From Phytophthora hibernalis (lineage: Eukaryota; Oomycota; Peronosporomycetes; Peronosporales; Peronosporaceae), in NCBI GenBank assembly GCA_012656075.1, contig JAAKBF010000343.1:310001-374000 (forward strand): 64,000 nucleotides of DNA. The letters run 5' to 3'. A program made the translations under genes and the position numbers. How positions within the stretch are numbered: position 1 is the first letter of the stretch; the number at the start of each line of letters is the position of its first letter. The notes under the pieces were generated by a model. The model was given only the letters and a program-made list of their open reading frames with translations. It had not been told where the DNA came from and ran no database searches. Below are positions 45,300 through 56,329 of this stretch, piece by piece.

Positions 45300-46030
45300 T
45301 GCATTCTTCCGAATGATGATGAGGAGTTGTATCTGGTTAGGTCACATTTCTCCTAAAACCTTATAATTCGTCTGATCGGATCTGATCGACCGATCGATCG
45401 AATCGACTCAGAACCGATCCAGAATAGTATTCTTACAACACTACTCTATTTATATCATTAATTATTAATATATTATTTAATACTATAATACGTAGTACTT
45501 TTTATTTTATTACAAATACATATATATACTCAGTAAATATAGTAATGCCAAGATTTATTGTTACCACAGACGACCCAAACAGGACAACACCCGCGTATGT
45601 GTTGACCTCGAGACGCATGCCCTCCACCTTGTTCTCTTTCACTGCGCTACTGCCGCTGCATTTACTCGCCAGACATGCGCGCAAAACATACGTCGATGCT
45701 GCTCAATCGGGTACTGGTGCGACGCCAAAATTATACGTGTTGGCCTCGAGTCGTAGGCTCTCCGCTCACGACGCTTTCGTCGCCGTTTTGTTTTACAGGT
45801 ACGGCGTTGATGTTGCTCCGTCAGGTAATTGCCCAATCACCCAGGTGCAGGTTCTCCGGACGGGTCGAGGATCATCGCCAAGCCTGCCACATACTGGATA
45901 TGAATGCGGTATGGGTGACAAGGTCTGGCATTATGAAACACCAGAAGCTGAGCTAGACCCCTCACAGAGTAACGTGTGAGCGTACGAAGAACAACAACCC
46001 AATGGGGCTACTTAACAGGGGGCGACCATT
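45300..46030 (+). other. Unassigned ORF region (main ORF 45545-45979)
   Basis: An ATG-started frame of 144 residues (MPRFIVTTDDPNRTTPAYVL) is open from 45545 to 45979. Two weakly similar halves can be seen (VLTSRRMPSTLFSF and VLASSRRLSAHDAF). No family recognised. Upstream is AT-rich with clustered GATCGATC motifs (about 45385-45415). Confidence 0.35.
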
Positions 46031-46038
46031 GTTCTCTG

Positions 46039-46933
46039 TAGTGTTGCTTTTGTCCGCTGCGAAACGAGATTTATGTACCAGATCAATCAGATTCATTCGG
46101 TTTAATCCGCTGCAAAAGCCAGTGATCGACACCAGCATGTTAAGCACGTCTAGCGTGTTCAAAGGTTAGGAATTCGAGGTGTTGCATTAAATTAGAAAGC
46201 AAAATTGGTGTCTGTAGATGGAAAGCATGCTGTCAGCTTCACTCCTGGGAGCCATCATACTCCAAGCTGTGGTCCACCGCGTAAGAAGCAGAACTGGCTT
46301 CGCAATCATCACAAGTGCTGCTGTCGATATCATTCGTTGAGCTCTCTGCATTGCGATCCTCGAACGCATCGCTGTCGTAGTCGCTGTCTTTATCGCTCCA
46401 ATTTTCTAACGGCGCTTGGACGCTCTCGATGTTGAGAGATTCATTGCCTTCCGCGTGGTTTGAGTAGATGAAAACCAGCTTGCATACCGCCTCCGAAACA
46501 GTCGATTTCTCAGTTTGCTGTGGATGAATGTGTGTATACTCCAGCTCCTTGATTGCATCTTGGGCACTCTGCAGACTTCTTGTTTGTCTCTGGGCCCGTC
46601 TCCACGACGAAAGAAGGCCATATAGCGAGACTTGGTCGTCCTATCACCATTGCAGCTCCGCTAATAGCTGGATATTAGCCTCGACCACCCTTGCACAGCA
46701 GCACGCATACCTCTCGGTGTAGAACAAGCAGTTTTCAGGCGCAACAAGAAGTGTGTGGGGCTCGAATGCGTGCGGAATGCAGGAGTGAATGTTGAAGGCA
46801 CTAATGCGGGGATGACATACTATTTACGATTTTGGACGCAACCTTGCCAAATAACTACAAATAAAACCGCAAAACGCAAATTTATCTGCTTTCGCAGCAT
46901 CAACGTTTTGCAGGTAACGTTAGAACAACACTA
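46039..46933 (-). mobile_element. Internally deleted hAT element, 895 bp
   Basis: Starts TAGTGTTGCTTTTG and ends GAACAACACTA. It is flanked by a perfect 8 bp duplication, GTTCTCTG (46031-46038 and 46934-46941). It is the same family as 58530-61125: the first roughly 500 bp match the C-terminal end of that element, including the hATC domain tail, and the last roughly 390 bp match the BED-encoding end. The junction is near 46545, and about 1.7 kb is missing. Probably mobilised in trans by the full-length relative. Confidence 0.95.
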
Positions 46934-46941
46934 GTTCTCTG

Positions 46942-49216
46942 TGGTGTGGTCCACACCATTGGTGTCCGACACACGCGTGGTGTGTGGCACGTCAAGGACT
47001 TAAGCAGTACGCCAGTTGTATTAAAGCAGTACATCTAAATGGGTGGCTCCCATTTGGACAGATCAGATTAGACAGGGATTCAGTATGCAGATAGTTAGCA
47101 GTAGTTAGCACTACAACAGTGTTCTTAGTATATATCAGTTTAACTCTCACCCGGAAGTTCGCAAGTCAATTGGTACTCGGTACCATATTGGACAGGAAGG
47201 CCAGGCTCGTGCAAACTTACAGCAGGAACGCTAGGCGTCTGTTATAGTTACCGCGTTAACGCTTCCTCTAAAGCTAAGGTGCGTGTGACCCCGTCACACC
47301 TGGTAGCACTTGTAGTCACTCCCGCGACCGGTGCGGACTACTACAATCAAGATCTCTCTGAGCATGGAGCCGGCTGCCGTCCCGGCAGGACTTCCCTCAC
47401 CTCTCATATGCCCCTGGACTACGCTGGAGAAGATGGTTAGTCTCCTGGGCGAAGCAGCATTCGCTGAATTCCCCAACCTGCCTGTGGAGCAGCAGAGAGT
47501 GTGCGTGGAACGCTTCGACAAGTACGAGTCGTCGCTGGTTGCCCAAGTGAGCGCTGCAGCGCAGGAACCGGCTCGCGATACAATGCAAGCTGAGGCACAG
47601 AGTGCGGCGCAGGCGAACCCTTCGGGTCCTGCTCCGTACGCTGCGCGACAAGGAACAACGAAGCCCGTGAAGATGTGGGTGCCGACATTTGACGGCAAAG
47701 AAGCAGACAGTCTGGTCTTCTGAATTCGAGAGGTCGAGATAGCGCTGGGCGCTGGGAAGATCTATGAGTCCAGGGACCAAGTCACCTGCGTGCTTTCCAA
47801 TCTAGGAGGGCGTGCACGCACATGGGCGATGGCACGAGAGACATCGTCTCCGATGTATTTCACCTCGTGGGCGATCATGGAACAAGAGCTGCGTTTGACT
47901 TTCCTCTTGGCGAACGTGGCTTACCGCTATCGGTCGATCTTCTTGCGCTGTAAGCAAGGAAAGCGTACGCTTCAAGACTACGCCATGGAGTTGCAAAACC
48001 TCGAGGCCGCTATGGCGGGCGCTCCCCTCTGAGGACGTCAAGGTGACGGTCTTTGTGGACGGCGTTCTGCCGGGTCAGGTCCGGACGGAGCTCTTCCGCA
48101 GACAACTGAAGTCTTTCAACGATGCTGTGCACGTCGCCATACGATCATTGCATGCGCTTGGCGCAGGGGTATATGCGGGCCGTTCGGACACGGTCAACGA
48201 CGGCCCAACTCCCATGGAGATCTCGTCGGCTGAGTCTGCCCGACCTCAGCGTAACCAACGCGCGAGTGGTCATTGCTTTGATGCAACCAGCTTGGCCACT
48301 TCCGTCGGAACTGTCCTACGAACCCGTGGAAGGTAGGCAATGCCAAGGCGGCTCTGCCGTCCCTAAACATGATCGAATCTGCGGGGTCGGAAAACGACGA
48401 CTCCCAGTAGGTGCTGGGCGCCCTGCTGGGAGACTTCGGTCCTCCTCAAGGTCCGTGGATCTGCCACCTCCGCCTCCTGGAGAGCAAGTCCCAGGGACGA
48501 CACTGTTATGTCTCTCCGTGGCCGCCGCGCAGTCTAACCGCGTGGTCATCACTGCCAGCGTAAAAGGGTACGACGAACCGCTGACGATCCTGATTTATTC
48601 GGGAGCGTCCTACAATTTCGCGACGAAGTCCAGTGTGGCCAGGAGCAGTGCATTGTATGCTAGTGCTTTGGACGCATCTATAAATAATACCAATGTATCT
48701 GTTCGCCTGACGACTGGGTCCATCGTGTCTACGCGAAAGCTTCTTCTATCCTGGAACGTCAAGTTTGACGACTTCAACTCGGTCGAACCGTTCATTATCC
48801 TTGACATGGATGATCAGTACGATCTTATCCTCGGCATGCCTTGGTTGGCAAAGCACGAGCCTTGGATTGACTGGAGAAGTCGCACCATCGGTGCTAGTCA
48901 TAAGCCCCTCGCGGACAGAGCCCTGGCGGGTCATGCCCCGCCTCGTCCAGGGACGGGTTTGTGCACGAGCATCGCATGCCACGCGGCGAACGGCACTTCG
49001 CAGGTACTTTGGAAGTACTCTAACTGCCTACGGCGTTGCCGTCCATGCCCTGCATCTTCGAGAGCTCAAGAGCCTTTGGTGGATGTGGGAGAATGTACGG
49101 AGGTTCCGTGTGTGTCTCCCGATGAGGCTTATGGATCTCTCAAGACCTCGCGAGACTCGTACATGTACTCTAACTGTCTCCTCCCGGTGACGTTACATTT
49201 TGTCCCCACGTCATAA
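46942..49216 (+). mobile_element. Ty3/gypsy retrotransposon relic (gag and protease)
   Basis: Gag runs from about 47364 (MEPAAVPAGLPSPLICPW), with VKMWVPTFDGKEADSLVF, an in-frame TGA at 47721-47723, then LSNLGGRARTWAM and FLRCKQGKRTLQDYAMELQN. A CCHC zinc knuckle (C-N-Q-L-G-H-F-R-R-N-C in one frame) lies near 48280-48320. The protease region at 48540-48900 reads LTILIYSGASYNFATKS, where the catalytic D-S-G-A is Y-S-G-A, and later YDLILGMPWLAKHEPWIDW, typical of gypsy proteases. Reverse transcriptase and integrase are absent. The 46942-47300 region, beginning TGGTGTGGTCC, may be the 5' LTR, but I found no second LTR. The deleted hAT element abuts it on the left. Confidence 0.8.
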
Positions 49217-49312
49217 ATGTACATAAATATGCGTCACTAAGGAACACCTGGTATGAATAAATTCGATTTAATCCCTATAGAGCTCTCCGTACAACGTACC
49301 CGTTGCACTACC

Positions 49313-49595
49313 AGGATAATTGCTACAAAAGTCTATTTTACCATACAATAACGTATTTCTTGCTGCGCGCTGTATCCCGTTAATTCGCACACGATTTTGC
49401 AAAGCTATAGCTGCTTCTTGGACACGTAGGAGCTACTGAGGTACTTCCAACGTTTACAGGTTCATGATAATGAAATAGATTATTGCTCGGAGGGCCAAGA
49501 CCGAAATACGTTATTGAACGGGCAGCAAGAAATGCATTATTGTAAGATAAAATACAGCAATTATTGATATTGCCATAATGTTTAGGATACCCTTG
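49313..49595. mobile_element. AT-rich MITE related to 8360-8650
   Basis: The right part shares GATAAAATA-CAGCAATTATTGATATTGCC and TTTAGGA-ACCC with the element at 8360-8650. The left part holds the inverted counterpart (ATAATTGCTAC...TATTTTACCATACAATAACG). The left end is not as clean as in the other copy. No coding capacity. Confidence 0.55.
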
Positions 49596-49856
49596 CTTGA
49601 CATACAAATCCGTTTTAATCATTAAGCTTTGCATTGCTTATCAAATCGACGTCGGGAGGCGAACCCATCATCAATTTTCTACTCATGGATAAGAGGCGTG
49701 TTTCAAGTAGCCATTATTAATACTTAAAGAACGCCCAATAACGTCACCTAACGGAGGTCACAAATGGCTTAAAGGCGGTTTTCAGCTAATAAAAATAATA
49801 TATATTATAATGATTTATTCCTACTTCAAAATAATCCAATTCCGCCAAAGGTGACA

Positions 49857-51547
49857 ATGGATTGGACCGGGACCAGCCCAGCAAAACCTGGCCCCAAGTA
49901 TGCGCGGCTACAAGGCGTCGTCCTCCCTGCGGCTATCGTGGCTCTGCCCCACGTCCTAACCCAGCTTGATTTGCTATTGATGACTCGCGAAGAAGCGCTG
50001 TTTGAGGCCTCGGAGACTGGTCAAATTGACTGGATAAGGCAATTATTGCCAGATTTTTGTTACGACCACCTCGAAGTTTTCATCACAGCAGCTCAATATG
50101 GTCAGATTGAAATTATCAAATGATTGGCTGCAGACGTGAAATGTCACGCGGGACACACGGAAGAAGACGGAAAGCTGGATTATGATTCGCTGGATACCCT
50201 GGAAGAGGCAATTATGAATGCTGCGTACAATAACAAACTTGACACTGTAAAATTTCTACTGGCCGAAATTAAAGATCACGGAGAAAAGATGTCGAAAACG
50301 CTGTTGATACAGTGTTGGAAGTGGCGTGGAGAGTGCTGGGCGGAGCTTCGGAAGCCGGAAATCTTCAAGTTGTAAAATACGCAGCACAATTTGCTCAAGA
50401 GACCGAAGAGACTGGACCAGCAAGTAAAATGTCGAGGGCGTTGTTTAACGCTATCGTTCGAGAAAACGTACGTGGAAATTGTGGACTTTCTCATCAACGC
50501 GCCGCAATTTCAGTGGGAAATGAACAAAGCTTTTGCTCAGGCGCTGAGTACCAAGCTGCAAGAAGTCGTGGAGATGATTTATGGCACTCATCCTCAGGCT
50601 GTGGACGGAGGAGATTTGATCGTCCATGTGGCACGCGGGGATGGAGATCAATATCTGAGAGATAGTGAACAGATTGATCCCACGTTGGTTGATGACGCTC
50701 TCCTGTGCGCTACACAGTGCGAGCGTGTCGACATTCTCGACTTCTTGCTTGAAACTGGCCTCGTGACGTCTCAGATGTACGACAAATCTTTTGTTTGTGC
50801 GGCGCGCTTCGGACACATCCGTTCTGTCGAGTTTTTATTCAAGGCTAGACGATACTCCTCGTGGACTCTCGAAGCGAGTTTCAAAAACGCAGCGAGTTTG
50901 GAAGTTACCAAGTTTTTCTATGACAACGCGTACTTATTATTGGAGTGCGTTGTATCGGCTTTCAAAAGTGCGATAGGTCTAGAGTCGCGCGACCTGGGAA
51001 ACCCGGACGAGACGGACTGCACTGCCATTGCAGAGTTTTTGGCAACGGAAAGGTTTATTCCTCCCGAAGTGATAAACGATGCATTTCGGATGGCTGTCAA
51101 CAAAAACTATCTGGGTGTAGTCCACCGGATGCACGGTGATAATCGGCTGGATAACGACGTGGTTATCAACTCTTTCGTAACTGCTCTCAACAACGGGTAC
51201 TGTGATATGGTCCAGGCTGTATTCGACGATAAGCACGTTCCCCAAGAGTTGATCGACGATCATTTTGTGAGTGCAGCCGGACATGGCAGAACTAGCATCG
51301 TTAAGTTTTTGCTGGAGAACTCGAACATACCGGGTACTTCAAAAAGGACGCCTTTGTGATCTCCGCTGCTCAAAACCGAGAAAGTGTTGTCAAACTACTG
51401 TGGGGAAAAGGAAAGTGGCCCCCGAAAGTGCTACGACGCGCATTGAGTGTCACTACCAGCACCACGCTCCAAAGGTTTCTCCGCGAGAAAATTAACGCGG
51501 ATATGGCACGCCGCTCAACCCGCTATAAAGCCGCGACGAGAAAGTGA
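49857..51547 (+). pseudogene. Ankyrin-like family gene (ANK-5), few breaks
   Basis: ATG at 49857, then LPAAIVALPHVLTQLDLLL with the ALPHV family signature and SETGQIDWIRQLLPD. Ankyrin-type units run throughout: AAQYGQIEIIK, YNNKLDTVKFLLAEI, AIGLESRDLG..., YVEIVDFLINAPQF, VDILDFLLETGLV, GHIRSVEFLFKA, YCDMVQAVFDDKHV, GRTSIVKFLLEN. The end is WPPKVLRRALSVTTSTTLQRFL then a basic tail. Breaks are an in-frame TGA at 50121-50123, a frame change near 50310-50395, one near 50460 and one at about 51355. The long middle frame (50391-51359) is 322 residues. No signal peptide, so the protein would be cytoplasmic or nuclear. Confidence 0.82.
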
Positions 51548-51774
51548 TGAAAGAAACGTGGCTCTATCCAGTAAGCGATGCGGGTGAATGCCTTCTCGTT
51601 TATCAACTTCGACATGGTAAGTCAAGGCTGTTCTTCATCCTCTTGCTGGGCTGCTCCCTTTTGATGACACTTTAACATATCTGAAATCTGGCGAATAGTA
51701 ATGGCTCCCTTTTCAACAACTGCTGTGTTTTATTCTTGGTTAGCCTGATACAGACATCGGGTGGTACAGTCTCC

Positions 51775-52059
51775 TTAGACAACCACCGTCCACTCTCGGA
51801 TGGAGTAGGACGTGACCAGGTCATTGAGGACATAAGGGTCCTTTTTGGCAAAGTCCTCCACTTGTTTCTTGTCAACCACGTTGAAAACGATAATTGCGGC
51901 GTCCAGTGGATCAGCGAGGGCTCCTCCCATGACCAGATGGCCGCTTTTCTTGGCGCTCAATGCGTGCTCCAAGTGCTGAGCGCGGAACGGCACGCGTTTC
52001 TCCAGGATCCCCTTCACATACCCGTAGCGCAGGATGAAGAACTTGGCTGGCGTCGACAT
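51775..52059 (-). CDS. YciI-like (YCII domain) protein, 94 aa
   Basis: An intact frame from ATG 52059 to stop at 51775 begins MSTPAKFFILRYGYVKGILEKR. It has the features of a YCII single-domain protein: an N-terminal beta strand, a His in the R-x-x-H-L-x-H helix (residues 26-32), GGALADP with Asp50, and KKDPYV followed by the C-terminal strand SIREWTVV. Length is normal for the family (about 95). YCII proteins are small ferredoxin-like-fold dimers; bacterial ones include enzymes but the function of the eukaryotic ones is unclear. It lies between ANK-5 and ANK-6 on the opposite strand. It is the only clearly intact, non-mobile gene in the window. Confidence 0.93.
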   Translation of the reverse strand: MSTPAKFFILRYGYVKGILEKRVPFRAQHLEHALSAKKSGHLVMGGALADPLDAAIIVFNVVDKKQVEDFAKKDPYVLNDLVTSYSIREWTVVV

Positions 52060-52471
52060 TGTGTGAAGAAGAGGGCTTAAAGATGTGTCCTAGTGGAACA
52101 CTTTGGGTGTTTGTCCCGTGCACCAATATGTATGACAAATCAGGGGGTATTCCTCCTGTCAGAGGTAATCAAGTCCTGTTACTACCTTTCAGTTGAACTA
52201 TTGGCACTGGGTGAAGATTTATTGATGGTTCATGACTTCGTGGTCGTGGACATTACAGAGGACGTGATTGACAACATCAGACTACGTATTGTTCTTCGCT
52301 CATCGTAGTTTGGAATTGGAAGCCTCACACACGCAAGGGAAGTTCTGGTACTCAAGGAGGTCGAGTTGAATTATGGCAAAAATACGAGATAGCAAGACGT
52401 TACAGATATCAAGACGACGCAGACGTGAATTGCTTGTTCTGGCTAAAGGATGCCCAGTTTCCCAGTAAATC

Positions 52472-54542
52472 GTGGCACTTCGGCACGCTATGGAACACAT
52501 TAATGTGCTGCTCATGTCACCTCAAGAAGCTGTGATGGAGGCTGCAGGGAAGGGGCGGTTGGAGTTGCTAAAAGAATTGAGAAATCACAAGTGTGAGATC
52601 TCGGACGCGGCTGTTCTAGCAGTTATGAATGGCCATTTCGACATTGTTCAGTATTTGTTGGGAACCAGATGGGTCTTCGGACTCGGGCTCCAATTCCTCT
52701 AATTACGATGGACAGGTGAATTGTGAAACGAGAGAGCTTATGGTGGTGGTGGCCGCTGCAACTGGACATTTACAGATGATACAACTTCTCTTCGACAGTT
52801 TAGTTGGCTCTGACTCTGAAAGTGATGGGGAGGACGATCAGAACGAAACTCTGAAGGAGGCGATTGTAGCTTCGGCTGCAAATGGCCGTCTAAGCGTCAT
52901 GCAATTTTTGATTGCTCGTCTAGGACGGTCTGGAGAGGAAAAACTTCATGGAAGGACGAGGAGTGCAGCTAAAAACGCGTGCGTGGCTGCTGCCGAGAAT
53001 GGACATCTCCACGTGGTATCATTTTTGATGCCTCACCTCGTTGAGGCGTACAGCGATTCTGAGAATGTGTGTAAGAAATGTGGCTGTCGGTGCTGCGGAC
53101 ATGGTCATGCTGCAACAGTGGAATTTATGCTTCCTACGATTGTTTGCTCAAAATATCCAAAAGTGTTGGGTTTTCTGGAGAATGCCATGACGCTTGCAGC
53201 CAAAAACTTAGAGGTCGTACGGATATTGATGTCTCTTGAAGAATTCAAGCAGAAATTTGAAATGTCGGAGCTCCTCAAGGATGCTGTCGTGGTTGCAGCG
53301 AGAAATGCTCGCTTGAATGTTGTAGAACTACTATATCCTGAAGTTGTTGGTGTTGGAGGAGATGATCGTGAGCGAGAAGTGGCGTGGCGGCTTTTACCGG
53401 AAGCAGCTGAACTTGGATATCTTGACGTTGTGAACTTTGCAGCTGGGCATGCATACAAGTGGGGCTACGTGGACAAGTACTCTCCACAAGGAGACAGCGA
53501 TGTACTATCCCGCGCCATTTTAAGCGAAAGCAAAGATGTTTTAAAGATTCTACTTGATCTCAACAGGTTTTCCTGGGACCTAATGGGGATTCGAAAAGCA
53601 GTCACCTTGGGGCAAGATGCTATCACCGAGATCATTTTCCAGAACTATCGAAAGTGTGCGGATAAAACAATTTTGCTCGTTGATTTGATTACAAGTGGAC
53701 GTGCACTAGCTGCGACGTATTTGTACAACGCAGAATATTATGATGACGATACAATTGTCGACATGTTTGGTGAAGCAGCGCTTAGGTATCGTTCGGATGT
53801 CATGGAATTTTTGCTGGATACTGGTCGTTTGAGTTCGCAATCTATCGATATGGTTTTTGAGCTCGTGGTTCATTCTGACAATATGACTAGTGTGGAGTTT
53901 CTATTTAATCAAGCAAGTATATCCCCGGAATGTGTCAGACGTGCGTTTGAAACCGCGAGGAGCGTTGCCGTCGTCCAATTCCTATATGACAGAGAAGAAC
54001 CGTCAGCAGAATCGCTTAGTAGCGCTTTTCGAAATGCTGCTTGCTTCCAATCTGGAATTAAAATGGTAAGTTTTTCCTTCAGGTCAGCCGTATCTCACCT
54101 GAACTGATTAGCGAAACTCTTGTTTGGCGGTCATGGATCAACGTAAAGACGTCGTGAAGTGTTTGATAATGGATCACCGGGTTTCTTTGGAGGCCTTGCA
54201 AAAGGCGTTCATGATTGCTGCTAGCCAACGGACGGGGGCCTAATCAAGAAATTTTATCATAAACGACGCATACCGTCTGCACTGGTTGGTGAAGCATTTG
54301 TACAAGCTGCAATTGACAATAACATCAGCATCGTGGAGTTTCTTATGAAACAAGACGTTTCGCTGCAAGATTCGAAGCAAAAAGCGTTCGTAAGCGCAGC
54401 GCGATTTGGGCACAGCGATATTCTGAGAGTTATGACAGAAAAATGCAAGTGGTCTCGGGACATTTTGAAAGAAGCTCAAGCTATTACAAAGCACTCTTCC
54501 ACAAAGTCACTTCTGCGCAAAGCATTGAAAAGACTGAGATAA
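52472..54542 (+). pseudogene. Ankyrin-like family gene (ANK-6), longest frame 492 aa
   Basis: The first frame (52472-52702) has VALRHAMEHINVLLMSPQEA, the counterpart of the ALPHV signature, and GHFDIVQYLLG. The main frame (52629-54107) carries about twelve ankyrin-like units (ATGHLQMIQLLFDSL, ANGRLSVMQFLIA, AENGHLHVVSFLM, ARNARLNVVELLYP, ALRYRSDVMEFLLDTG, NMTSVEFLFNQASI, SVAVVQFLYDREEPS). Two acidic or Cys-rich inserts occur (SDSESDGEDDQ and CKKCGCRCCGHGH, possibly metal-binding). The last part (54333-54542) ends CKWSRDILKEAQAITKHSST and KRLR. Breaks are near 52660 and around 54100-54330. No start ATG with good context; an upstream stop is near 52467. Confidence 0.82.
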
Positions 54543-54559
54543 CCATCGGGCAAGAGGAG

Positions 54560-55025
54560 ATAATCTTTAGTAAAAACTAGGGCTGATGCGGAGGCTGGGG
54601 CAGCAGGTTTTGCTCAGTTTCATCGTCAGCTTTAGAGAATGATCTACATTTAAAGTGGGTGTGAGCGACTTTGGTCATCTGAATCTGTCGGGTTATCTCT
54701 CTCTATCAGTCAGTTATCAGCCCGGCTCCAGTATTACTGGCTTCAGTATTTCCGGCTTCAGTAATACCGGCCCACCTATTACATGTACTACGTAGTACTT
54801 CGAAGTAGTAATTAACACGATTTGGGCAAGAATCTTACTCTATCCCAGTAAAATAGGTGTAGATTAATAATTCGGCGAAGGGTATCTGTAATATTTGCGG
54901 GTACATGTATTGGAAACAAGGCTTATGCATAATATTTTCCGTCGAGGATTATTGCCATGAAACGACCCGGCCAGCGAGTAAACGTCATCTCAACCAGCGA
55001 CACCTGCTCATTCTCCTTTTACGAA
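54560..55025. other. Intergenic; no gene seen
   Basis: Contains a short GC-rich repeat (CCGGCTCCAGTATTACTGGCTTC...), two TACATGTA palindromes and ACTACGTAGT. No coding frame. Confidence 0.5.
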
Positions 55026-55035
55026 AGTGAGGGCA

Positions 55036-56159
55036 ATGACGTTCGGCTCACCGTTATCACTTGAGTTTTTCAGCGCGACGGACCTGTTGAATCCAGCCGA
55101 GTTGGTCCTGGATGGGGCCTCAGAAATGCTCACCAAAGCCCAACCGAAATCTGTTCGGCGAACCAAGGCGCCTAAAATCCATCATGGCGAGCGACAGCGA
55201 CGCGAAAAGGAGGTGCTGAACAAGGAGCTCGCTCGTTTTATACATATTTTAAAACGGGAACAAGCAAAGAAGCATGCAAAAAGGAGACCAAGCAGGTCCC
55301 GACGAAATCAGTGTGGAACGCTCTTGCCAAGAAAGGCCTAAAAGAGCGACTCGGTTCTGAGGCACACCAAAGATGGCTTCAAGAAGCTGTCGCCGGAAAG
55401 GCTGTGTTTATCGACGACCTGAAGATGGTCGTGCGCCAGCACCTCAAGATTTCCAGACTTCTTGCTGCACAATCGCGGAGCAGTTTCTTTCTTGAGCCGA
55501 CGGATGATTTACTGTACACCATGGACATGCATGACATTGACAACCTCTACAGACAGACAGACTCGGTCTTCAGCTCCTGTGGTCTAGACATGGGGTCCAC
55601 AGCAACGACAACTTTGCAGCGCACTGTCAAGAAGGACGGTGGTGGCGTGTCAACTCAGTTCGTTCGGAGGCAGCACATCCTATTCAGCTACGAATGCACC
55701 TACCGGTCCATTTGGATGCTCTCACACTTTGTACACCGACAAGAAAGCCGAGAAGACTATGCCGGTATATAAGATCCAGAAAACCTGATCGCAACCAAGT
55801 TTAACGTGACCAAGTTTATCGGTGGAGGGCACAAACTGTCCCTGAAGGAACGAATCGCCACGCGGCGATTTAAGGAAGACACGCGCACAGTTATCGTGTG
55901 GAAGGCACTTCTCACGGGTGAAGGGCGGTGTAAAGGGATGGAGATGGAGGAAACGGGTTGGAGCCTTATTCGACCATCGGCCTCAGGATTCGGAACTACG
56001 GTTGAAGTGTGCATGCGGCAGGTGCCATTGCATCTGAGCAGCCCAGAGCCTGTTGCAAAACAGTTCGAGAACTTGCTTCAGAGCGTAATCCATGAAAACA
56101 GCCAAGAGCACGAATGGAGCAAAAGAACTGCTGCTCGAGAACATGTTGACAGGCATTGA
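55036..56159 (+). pseudogene. M96 mating-specific protein family member, broken
   Basis: ATG at 55036, then a basic coiled-coil region (ERQRREKEVLNKELARFIHI). After a frame change near 55300 come WNALAKKGLKERLGSEAHQR, FLEPTDDLLYTMDMHDIDNLY and SSCGLDMGSTATTTLQRTV, with FVRRQHILFSYECTYRSIWM. An in-frame TAA at 55770-55772 interrupts the protein, and the same frame resumes to 56159 (ERIATRRFKEDTRTVIVWKA, METGWSLIRPSASG). This order and length (about 370 residues) match the oomycete M96 family, named for mating-induced expression in Phytophthora; the biochemical role is unknown. Confidence 0.8.
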
Positions 56160-56329
56160 TGCTTAACACACCAAAACCGGAAGTTCCGCCATGTTTGGGC
56201 CGCTATCATACAACTGGTTTATTGTATTAATACATGTATACGATGTAGAACCAACACGCAGGAATAGATGAGCGTTTCCAGCGTGATCACAAGGTCTCCC
56301 AATACTAATAGACAGCACGCAACTCACTT

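Noticed and set aside
54060..54085. A 17 nt intron in ANK-6 (GTAAGTTTTTCCTTCAG)
   Set aside because: It has good splice-site sequence but is far shorter than any known spliceosomal intron of oomycetes; the frame after it also does not continue well.
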